Assembly: GCA_003567005.1 (NCBI GenBank)
Contig: PXBF01000029.1
Coordinates: 1 to 64,000, forward strand
Direction: 5' to 3'
DNA length: 64,000 bases
Source: PVC group bacterium
GTDB taxonomy: Bacteria > Verrucomicrobiota > Kiritimatiellia > UBA8416
Below the pieces are notes generated by a model. The model was not told where the DNA came from. It made no database searches and saw only the letters and a list, made by a program, of their open reading frames with translations. A program made the position numbers and the translations under genes. Below, piece by piece: positions 18,627-26,551 of the stretch; the first letter of the stretch is position 1, and the number at the start of each line of letters is the position of its first letter.

Positions 18627-20693
18627 TCACCGAATACTGAGGATCGTCCCCGCAGGAACCAAAGGCCCCAAATCACGAATCTGCCAACCGCTCGCGTAAT
18701 GACCATCATTATTCCATGACGGCGTAGTGAGCAGATTGTTGGCAATGCGCGCATTGAAGGCTTGATTGGGTGCATTCGCAACAAACATTCCGGTGGCGTA
18801 CTGCCCCGCACCACCGTCGGCCAACTTGAGCAACACGATAGCGTCTGTTTCGTAATCCGGTGACACATTGGCCTCGCCATTACCAAGAACAAGCCCCCTT
18901 TCCAGCGACGACCCAGCCGCATTATCAGAAGACCAGATCTGGACAAGATATGCATGACCAACAGTAAGGTTCAAAATTTCCACTGTCGTCCAAACATGCG
19001 GGGGGGGACCAGGATCACTAACAACGGCTGTCCGCCCCGAACGCTGGCCGTATTGCAAAAATTCGCGGTAGTTCCCATCCGTAACGACATTGCCCCAGCC
19101 GCGCGCCCCTAAATGGTCGTTATGAGCAACCGTGTCGAACAGGTTACCGCTATTCTCTACTGATTTAAAAGTCACACCATTGACCGTCACGTTATTGCCC
19201 ACACCAAGCCGACCCGTGCGCGCATCCACCAAGGTTCCCTCTGTCGAGACGTTACCGACATCGTCTGTGATGTCGAACACCTCCCACGTAATCGTGGCTG
19301 AGCCCTTTTGCTGCGTGGTCACATGCACCACAGCAGAAGGTGCCGTTTCATTCTGGGCAAGACTCTTGTCCCGCGCCGTCACAGTATAACTGTATGTCGT
19401 GTTCGGCGTGAGCCCCGTGGCGATGAACACCGGACTGTCCTGCCAACCGCTGCTGCTGCCACCCGGATTGCCCGAAAGCTCCGCAAAATAATACTCCACG
19501 CCGCTGACATCCGTAGCCGTTGTCGCCGTCATCGTTACCGTATCATAGCGTAGCGCAGTGGGCTCCACTTCCCAAGTCATCGGGTCAGGAGTTGGCGGTG
19601 TCGTGTCGGGCGGAGGCATCGTCACAAATGCCACCGCCGAGGGTGAACCCGTAAATTGATCCGGCGTCTTGTCCCGCGCCGTCACCGTGTAACCATAAGT
19701 CGTATCCGGGGTAAGCCCGCTATCCACAAAAACCGTGTCGCCCTGCCAAGGACTCGCGAAAAGAAGCGTTGTGCCATCGGCCGCATACCGCCGGAACTGA
19801 TACTCTACCCCCGTCTGGTCCGTCGCGGTCGTCGCCGTCATCGTGACCACACCCTCGTTCACCGCCGTAGGCTCTACCGCCCAGGTCATCGGATCGGGAG
19901 AAGGAGGACTCGTATCAAGACCCATGTCACGAATCTGCCAACCATTGGAAAAATGATCTTGATTCCCCCAATTCGGAGTGCCCACCAAAATGTTATTTCT
20001 CGTACGCACATTGAAAGACTGTGTGGCTGCGTCGGCCACAAATACACCAATCGCGTATTGTCCGGCCCCACCCTGATTCACATGAAAAAAGAGTTGCGCA
20101 TCCGTGCCGAACTCTGGTGAACCTGTCGACACACCATCCCCCAAAACAAGGGCCCGGTTCTGCGGCGGAGTGCTTACGTTGTCGGAAGCCCAGATCTGTA
20201 TCTGATACGTGTTGCCGACCGTAAGCCCCTCAAAATGTACAGTAGTCCAAACTTCAGGGGCCTGGATAATGCCCCCAGAGGTGCGCCCCGAACGCTGCCC
20301 GATTCGCAAAAATTCACGGTAATCCGTGTCCGTAACGACATTACCCCAGCCGCGCGCCCCGATATTGTCGTTGCCAAACAAACTGTCGAACAGATTGCCA
20401 CTATTCTCAACCGACTCGAAAGTCACTCCGGTGACGGTGCGCGAAACCAATCCCCCGTTGCGTGCATCCAGAAGCGTTCCGTTGGTCGATACATTGCCTA
20501 TATCATCCGTGATGTCAAAAACCGTCCAATGAATGGTAGCCGCTTGTACACCGCACACAAAAACACATGCCAGCAAACACATCCCCAGAACGCCCCAAGG
20601 CCTCCTCTTGGCCTCCCCAATCCTGTAAGCACGAAAACGCCGAACCTCGTCTACCACAACCCCTTGCCCCCTGATCACGGTCTCTGCTGTCAT
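18627..20693 (-). CDS. Secreted modular protein: two copies of a ~210-aa module flanking two fibronectin-III-like domains
   Basis: TIHWTVFDITDDIGNVSTNGTLLDAR / TITWEVFDITDDVGNVSTEGTLVDAR; GWQIRDMG / GWQIRDLG; FN3-like TYGYTVTARDKTP / TYSYTVTARDKSL; preferred ATG 20693. Confidence 0.8.
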   Translation of the reverse strand: MTAETVIRGQGVVVDEVRRFRAYRIGEAKRRPWGVLGMCLLACVFVCGVQAATIHWTVFDITDDIGNVSTNGTLLDARNGGLVSRTVTGVTFESVENSGNLFDSLFGNDNIGARGWGNVVTDTDYREFLRIGQRSGRTSGGIIQAPEVWTTVHFEGLTVGNTYQIQIWASDNVSTPPQNRALVLGDGVSTGSPEFGTDAQLFFHVNQGGAGQYAIGVFVADAATQSFNVRTRNNILVGTPNWGNQDHFSNGWQIRDMGLDTSPPSPDPMTWAVEPTAVNEGVVTMTATTATDQTGVEYQFRRYAADGTTLLFASPWQGDTVFVDSGLTPDTTYGYTVTARDKTPDQFTGSPSAVAFVTMPPPDTTPPTPDPMTWEVEPTALRYDTVTMTATTATDVSGVEYYFAELSGNPGGSSSGWQDSPVFIATGLTPNTTYSYTVTARDKSLAQNETAPSAVVHVTTQQKGSATITWEVFDITDDVGNVSTEGTLVDARTGRLGVGNNVTVNGVTFKSVENSGNLFDTVAHNDHLGARGWGNVVTDGNYREFLQYGQRSGRTAVVSDPGPPPHVWTTVEILNLTVGHAYLVQIWSSDNAAGSSLERGLVLGNGEANVSPDYETDAIVLLKLADGGAGQYATGMFVANAPNQAFNARIANNLLTTPSWNNDGHYASGWQIRDLGPLVPAGTILSIR

Positions 20694-21100
20694 AACAACA
20701 CCTTTCTGTGTTTGTATTGCATCCCCACAGGTTCGCCGGATAGCACCCCCTGAAACGCGATGGGGACCCATGAGCCCCCCCACAACACCCCAAACCAAAC
20801 TCCCAACAAACTGGATGATAAAGAACATAAACCAACGGCAACAGGATACCCTACTCACTACACATTATTGAATGACAAATTTAGGCCACGCCCCTTGCAA
20901 TTTCCGGCCACTGCCGCGAATGGAGCCACAACCACAATCCTACACGAACGCTCGGATAGAGAGCCAGCATGCACTAGCAATTTCCTCATATAGAACGAAT
21001 CCTGTACATGCTGCCACCGAAACGGGAATGCCCTTATGTTCAAATAGGGGTTCAATGAAGCGATTGCAATTGGAGTGCACTCCGAGTATGCTTATGGCCA

Positions 21101-22303
21101 ATGCATATGAATACAAGACCTACGCATGCGCTCCGGCGCCATACAGTAGCTTTTGCCGTAGACGCCGATAGTGCCCCCGAGGACCGCGCCGTACCGCTGT
21201 CTGTGCTCGGCGCCATCGAGGCAGGGCGAGAACTGGGATGGAATATGGTGGATCTGGGTCAGTGGCATATGCAAATTCCACAGTCACTAAAACCGGACGG
21301 GTTGCTCTTTTACCTCAACAAGGAACGTGCAGTGGATGCCAGAAAACTGATGCTTGCCGTTGGCCCTGCTGTCTCGCTGACCTCCGCATGGGGCCCTGCC
21401 GACCAGATCCCGACCGTACTGCGCGATGAGCAGGCAACCGGACTGCAAGCTGCGAACTACTTGCTCGAGCGTGGATTCCGTAACTTCGCAATCTGCGGCT
21501 TCAAACGAGCCGGTTTAGCCCAAAGATTAATCGTCTTCCAAAAATATATACGCCAAAACGGCCACGCTTGCACCCGAATCCCAGCTCTCCGAGCAACATC
21601 GCGCGACGAAACCACAAAAGGCGAACACTTCAAACGCGAACTCGCAAAATTAAACCTCCCACTTGCCATTTTCTGTGTGAACGATCGCCTCGCAGTCCGG
21701 GTCTGCCGCTGGTGCATCGACGCCGGCCTGGAAATTCCACAGCAAGTCGCCATTCTAGGCGCACACAACGATATTTTGGCCTGCGAGTGTAGCCCCGTAC
21801 CGATCTCAAGCATCGACATGAGCTGTAAACAGCGCGGCCGCGAAGCTGCATACCTGCTACAGCGCCTCATGAATGGCGAAAAACAACAAACGTCTCCTAT
21901 CCTCATTCCTCCCGGCGAAGTGGTTACACGTAGAAGCACGGATATCCTCGCAATCCCGGACCTTGCCGCAGCACAAGCACTACGCTATATGTGGGACCAC
22001 TATACCGAGAACATCGGCGGAGCAGAAATTGCCAAGGCCTGTGGCACCCCGCGCCGCACGCTGGATCGCCATTTCCACGAAGCAATCGGACGCACGCTGA
22101 ACCAGGAACTGAACCGGAAACGCCTAAGCCATGCCTGCGCCCTGCTGGCAACAACAAACCTCTCTACAGCAGACATCGCCGCACAAGCAGGATTCCATTC
22201 CGAACAGTACTTCTGCGCAAAATTTAAACGCGCACAAGGATGCTCACCAAACGCCTATCGCAACACCCAACGCACACAAAACCCGCTGGAACCAAAACCC
22301 TAG
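21101..22303 (+). CDS. XylR-like transcriptional regulator: periplasmic-binding-like sensor plus AraC HTH
   Basis: LacI-type sensor (LERGFRNFAICGF...IFCVNDRLAVRVCRWCIDAGLEIPQQVAILGAHND) and AraC HTH (CGTPRRTLDRHFHEAIGRTLNQELNRKRLSHACALL...AGFHSEQYFCAKFKRAQGCSPNAYR). Confidence 0.92.
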   Translation: MHMNTRPTHALRRHTVAFAVDADSAPEDRAVPLSVLGAIEAGRELGWNMVDLGQWHMQIPQSLKPDGLLFYLNKERAVDARKLMLAVGPAVSLTSAWGPADQIPTVLRDEQATGLQAANYLLERGFRNFAICGFKRAGLAQRLIVFQKYIRQNGHACTRIPALRATSRDETTKGEHFKRELAKLNLPLAIFCVNDRLAVRVCRWCIDAGLEIPQQVAILGAHNDILACECSPVPISSIDMSCKQRGREAAYLLQRLMNGEKQQTSPILIPPGEVVTRRSTDILAIPDLAAAQALRYMWDHYTENIGGAEIAKACGTPRRTLDRHFHEAIGRTLNQELNRKRLSHACALLATTNLSTADIAAQAGFHSEQYFCAKFKRAQGCSPNAYRNTQRTQNPLEPKP

Positions 22304-22321
22304 ACAAACAACAACAGATAA

Positions 22322-22759
22322 GTGCTCGTTGGCATTGTTATCCTCGGAGGGATTCGCCGGATCGCACATACGGCTGAAGCCATCGTTCCGATCATGTGTC
22401 TCATCTATCTTCTCGCATGCCTGGTTGTTATCGTCTGTACCATGACCGCTCTCGTCGTCATACTCTCCGGCACAATGGAAACCGGCTTTACCGGCGCTGA
22501 ACGGATCTCCAATGCTTTCGATACTATCCTCCCAAGGGTCGGCGGACTTGTGGTACTCGTACGCCTGCTGCTCTTCGCCTATACCACCATGCTCACCTGG
22601 AGTTTCTATGGTGAAAAATGTTTGGCCTATATATTCGGCAAACGTATCGTCACGCCCTACAGAGGCTTGTTCATCGTATTCCTCTATATCAGAACCATCG
22701 GTGGTCTAACCCTATCCGAAAAATTTGGCTGTATAACAAGAATTGACAATTGTTTGTAG
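22322..22759 (+). pseudogene. AGCS-family sodium:amino-acid symporter remnant
   Basis: GIVILGGIRRIAHTAEAIVPIMCLIYLLACLVVI then directly VVILSGTMETG...LFAYTTMLTWSFYGEKCLAYIFG...YRGLFIVFLYI: AGCS C-terminal pieces with N-terminus, internal helices and extreme C-terminus missing. Confidence 0.7.
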
Positions 22760-22820
22760 CGCGTCAGAATCTATTGCAATCACAGGAGATACGGATGGTT
22801 GGAAACAAGAAAGGAAGGTT

Positions 22821-23195
22821 ATGAAAATGCACTGGGCTATCGCCTTACTATGGATCTACGCATCAAGCAGCATCATGACACAGGCACAGGACACAACCGC
22901 TGAAACGGATTGGACCGCTTACCAACGCACGCTAGCTGAAGAAACCGCACGACGCGAAAAAGCATGGGAGCAGCATCGAGAACAACAAGAGAGGGAAGCC
23001 CGCCAAAGACAAGAAGCATGGGAAAGGTGGCAAAAAGAACAGCAAAGACAGCAAGAAATGAATGCCAAACAACGCAAGCTGATCGATAGATATGAAAAGC
23101 TAATCACCAAGTGGGAAGAGCAAGCCGCACGCTATGATCGCATCCTTGAAGCCTTGGAAAAACAGGTGGGCTTGCAACAAAAAGAAGAAGAATGA
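22821..23195 (+). CDS. Small exported highly charged coiled-coil protein
   Basis: Signal-like N-terminus (WAIALLWIYASSSIMTQAQ) then E/R/Q/K-rich helix; preferred ATG 22821. Confidence 0.6.
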   Translation: MKMHWAIALLWIYASSSIMTQAQDTTAETDWTAYQRTLAEETARREKAWEQHREQQEREARQRQEAWERWQKEQQRQQEMNAKQRKLIDRYEKLITKWEEQAARYDRILEALEKQVGLQQKEEE

Positions 23196-23259
23196 GACAC
23201 ATATCAGCCACAAAGCAAACAGCCAGGATACCAATGCTACATGCATGTTTGCCCCTTCC

Positions 23260-23769
23260 ATGAAGCATGAACACACGACGCGACATGCCTACACCGAATC
23301 GGCAACAAAAAATACCTTATTAGCACTGACTGGTTGGTTGGCCCTCACTTTCAGCGCCACCCTAACCGGTTTAGTCGTCGACACGAGCGGATGGTATGAA
23401 GACCTGACAAAACCCGCATGGAATCCGCCTAACTGGATCTTCGGTCCAGTATGGACTGCACTCTATATCCTGATGGCCATTGCTGCCTGGATGGTTTGGA
23501 AACAAGGCGGATGGAAACAGCAACGCTGGCCCCTGACTCTCTTCCTCATACAATGGCTACTCAACCTCTTGTGGACGCCGCTATTCTTCGGTCTGCAGCG
23601 CCCAGATCTGGCATTTGCAGAGATCATCCTTCTGCTCGCTGCCCTCCTCGCTACGATAGCCACATTCTGGCGCGTCAAACGTAAGGCGGCCATCCTGCTC
23701 ATTCCCTACGCCCTATGGGTATCCTTTGCCGCCCTGTTGAACTTTACCATCTGGCGACTGAATGCATAA
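23260..23769 (+). CDS. tspO: TspO/MBR family protein
   Basis: WYEDLTKPAWNPPNWIFGPVWTALYILMAIAAWMVWK...LLNLLWTPLFFGLQRPDLAFAEI; preferred ATG 23260. Confidence 0.92.
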   Translation: MKHEHTTRHAYTESATKNTLLALTGWLALTFSATLTGLVVDTSGWYEDLTKPAWNPPNWIFGPVWTALYILMAIAAWMVWKQGGWKQQRWPLTLFLIQWLLNLLWTPLFFGLQRPDLAFAEIILLLAALLATIATFWRVKRKAAILLIPYALWVSFAALLNFTIWRLNA

Positions 23770-24357
23770 CGGATCGCTCTGCACGATACCCAGCGAGCAA
23801 TGCAGGATTGTAACCAGTAGCTCGGCCTGAGCGTGAAGACCACTGGCATCCCGATGCTTCATGAAGTCGGCAACGTGCAAAAAACTAACGCCGGTATCTG
23901 CCCCGAAACGTAGCAAGCTTTTGTAAAAAATGTAATTGCACAGATACGCCCCAGCATCCTCGGATAGGGCAATGCCAATATCGCGATCACAGCAACACAA
24001 AGAATCCCAAATATGGCGACTCATAGGACTTGTCAACAAGGCGGGCCCCCGCTTATCGATCACCCCCTCCAAGGCAATACCATGCACATCCCGTCCTTTC
24101 ACGCGATTGCAAGCTCGCTCTTCGATTTGTGGACGCAGACCCCCAGCGGCAACACCCGTATGAATAATAGCATCGTATGAACCGATCTGTATCCCCTCTA
24201 TGAAGTCGTCAACGGCACCAAAAGCCACCGGCAACACGACCCAGTCGACCGCGCAACCATCAAAAGCGCCATGTCGCAGGGCATACTCCAGAACCATTTC
24301 GCTGGGATTACGCTTGAAATCCCCGAAAGGCCCGAACACCGTCATCAATACTTTCAT
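23713..24357 (-). CDS. pcp: Pyroglutamyl-peptidase I (peptidase C15)
   Basis: MKVLMTVFGPFGDFKRNPSE, IHTGVAAG, DAGAYLCNYIFYKSL; preferred ATG 24357. Confidence 0.85.
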   Translation of the reverse strand: MKVLMTVFGPFGDFKRNPSEMVLEYALRHGAFDGCAVDWVVLPVAFGAVDDFIEGIQIGSYDAIIHTGVAAGGLRPQIEERACNRVKGRDVHGIALEGVIDKRGPALLTSPMSRHIWDSLCCCDRDIGIALSEDAGAYLCNYIFYKSLLRFGADTGVSFLHVADFMKHRDASGLHAQAELLVTILHCSLGIVQSDPLCIQSPDGKVQQGGKGYP

Positions 24358-24400
24358 TACGAAACCACTCTCAACAAGACTACCGCAAACCGACTGAAAA

Positions 24401-24445
24401 GTGTTACCCATGTCCTGAACCTCAAATGTTACCTATGTCTTGACC
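24401..24445. repeat. Imperfect 25-bp-period direct repeat resembling an insertion-sequence terminus
   Basis: gtgttacccatgtcctgaac (24401-24420) and atgttacctatgtcttgacc (24426-24445). Confidence 0.55.
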
Positions 24446-24497
24446 GCGCCCCGCGCCCTGCGCCCCGCGCCCAAAGGTCTGCAGTCTGTAGTCTAAA
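24446..24497. repeat. Low-complexity C/G tract followed by a degenerate 7-bp tandem repeat
   Basis: gcgccccgcgccctgcgccccgcgccc then gtctgca/gtctgta/gtctaaa (24477-24497). Confidence 0.7.
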
Positions 24498-24504
24498 CAT
24501 GGCG

Positions 24505-25233
24505 TCAGGCATGGTCATAAGCGGTGAGCGGGCGGTACCAGATATTGCGAAAGCGCACTTTGTCGCCATGATCCTGCAGCATGAGCGGGCCGGTTGCCGA
24601 ATGTGGTTCATAGTGCGTGGTCACACAGTGCTGGGTCGGGCCCAGTAACGCTTTCCGGTGGTGAAGGAGGATTCCATTCATCAGTAGCGTAACGTATGCC
24701 GGTTTAAGCAGTTCGCCTTCATGAAAAACCGGAGCTTCCCAGATGATGTCATAGCTACTCCATTCGCCCGGTTTGCGGCATGCGTTTACCAAGGGAGGAC
24801 ACTGGCCATAAATGGCACCACAAAGACCATCAGCATAGGTGGGATTCTCGTAGTTATCCAGTACTTGAATTTCGTATTTCTGCATGAGAAATACGCCACT
24901 ATTCCCACGACCTTGGCCTTCCCCTTTGATTTCCGCAGGGGCCGCAAACTCGAGATGAAGCTGACAGCTGCCAAACGCTTGCGTGGTACGGATATTGCCG
25001 CCGCCTGGATGTACTTTCATATACCCATTTTCCACAATCCAGTTTGGCTCGCTTCCATCAAGCTTACTCCATTCGCTCAGGTCTGTTCCATCAAAAAGAA
25101 TCGTCGCGTCACTCGGAGTAGCGCCTGGCAGATCTCCCGGTGTCACGACGCGCGGTTGCGGACGGCTGCTGTCGTGTACACGATAAGGATTCCCTGAAAT
25201 GTACATCGTGTCATCATACCCCAAATTACTCAT
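24505..25233 (-). CDS. DUF1080-family protein (3-keto-disaccharide hydrolase-like)
   Basis: ILFDGTDLSEWSKLDGSEPNWIVENGYMKVHPGGGNIRTTQAFGSCQLHLEFA...GNSGVFLMQKYEIQVLDNYENPTYADG; no obvious signal peptide. Confidence 0.88.
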   Translation of the reverse strand: MSNLGYDDTMYISGNPYRVHDSSRPQPRVVTPGDLPGATPSDATILFDGTDLSEWSKLDGSEPNWIVENGYMKVHPGGGNIRTTQAFGSCQLHLEFAAPAEIKGEGQGRGNSGVFLMQKYEIQVLDNYENPTYADGLCGAIYGQCPPLVNACRKPGEWSSYDIIWEAPVFHEGELLKPAYVTLLMNGILLHHRKALLGPTQHCVTTHYEPHSATGPLMLQDHGDKVRFRNIWYRPLTAYDHA

Positions 25234-25515
25234 GCTGTAACTCCTTGACCGAATATATGCTTCCTGTTTGTACCGGACGCGGTACTATCAATATCGTTTT
25301 TCTGAAGAGTAACTGCATTGTTATTTCTTGTAACGATCACACGCAAGCTGAATCGGACACAAATGTCATACATTTTACTGAACTACGGAAGATGCGGTTT
25401 GAGGGGGACTTTGTTGCCTATCCGCTTGCAGTTGCAGTTTTCCCTGTAGTAGTTTGTGCGCATTCGTCTGGAAGAAGCAGAGACGGTAACCTTGGATAAA
25501 ATGAGGGACGGCATC

Positions 25516-26547
25516 ATGGATACGGTAAAAATTGGGTTAATCGGAGCCGGCAACTGGGGACGGAATCATGCGACAGGTTATACGAGAGCCCCGAATGCAG
25601 AGCTTGTGGCTGTAGCAGATACCGACAGAACCAGGGCAGAGGAACTGGCAAAAGATTTTCGTATCCCGAATGCATATGGGGATATTGACACATTGCTGGC
25701 CGATGAATCCGTTGAAGCCGTGAGTATCGTAATTCCGAATGCCTTTCATGCGGAGACGGCGATCCGTGCGATGGAAACAGGCAAGGCGGTCATGCTCGAT
25801 AAGCCTTTTGCTCTCTCTCTAACCGATGCGGAACGCGTTGTGGAGAAGGCGCGCGAATTGGGAATCACATTCATGATGGGCATGAACCAGCGCTTCGCCC
25901 GCGACACACAGATTTTGAAGGAACATATTACAGCGGGGCTAGTCGGTGAAGTGTACCATGCCAAAGCATACTGGTTGCGCCGTAGCGGGGTTCCGCGAGT
26001 GGGAACATGGTTTACGCAAAAGGAGCTATCCGGCGGTGGACCCATGATCGATCTCGGGGTACACCTGCTGGATGTATGCCTGTACCTTATGGATAATTTT
26101 GATCCCGTCAGTGTAACGGCCGCAACCTACAATCAATTAGCACCGCAGTTGCAGAAAGTGCGCGAGGCGGGGGCAACCTATAATGTGGAAGACTTTGCAA
26201 CGGCCATGATTCGAATGCGAAACGGCGCTACGGTTCAACTGGAAGCATCCTGGTTGCTACATCAAGAACAAGGAAATCGACAGAATGTCGAACTGTATGG
26301 TACGAAAGCAGGAGCCTATTTGTATCCGGTTCGACTGCATCGGGAAGCGGCTAGCGGATATGAGCACATCGAACTACAATCACCCAGGGAATTACCATTC
26401 TCGCATTGCTCGCGCTATCAGCACTTCGCCGACGTGCTTCAGGGCAAAGCCGAGCAACTTGTAAGCTGGGAACAATCACTGGCCGTGCAGCGTATCTTGG
26501 ACGCCGTCTATCAGTCCGCCCGCGAAGACCGTGAAATCGCTTTTTAG
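25516..26547 (+). CDS. Gfo/Idh/MocA-family oxidoreductase
   Basis: KIGLIGAGNWGRNHATGY, VSIVIPNAFHAETAIRAMETGKAVMLDKPFAL, GGGPMIDLGVHLLD; preferred ATG 25516. Confidence 0.94.
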   Translation: MDTVKIGLIGAGNWGRNHATGYTRAPNAELVAVADTDRTRAEELAKDFRIPNAYGDIDTLLADESVEAVSIVIPNAFHAETAIRAMETGKAVMLDKPFALSLTDAERVVEKARELGITFMMGMNQRFARDTQILKEHITAGLVGEVYHAKAYWLRRSGVPRVGTWFTQKELSGGGPMIDLGVHLLDVCLYLMDNFDPVSVTAATYNQLAPQLQKVREAGATYNVEDFATAMIRMRNGATVQLEASWLLHQEQGNRQNVELYGTKAGAYLYPVRLHREAASGYEHIELQSPRELPFSHCSRYQHFADVLQGKAEQLVSWEQSLAVQRILDAVYQSAREDREIAF

Positions 26548-26551
26548 GCGG

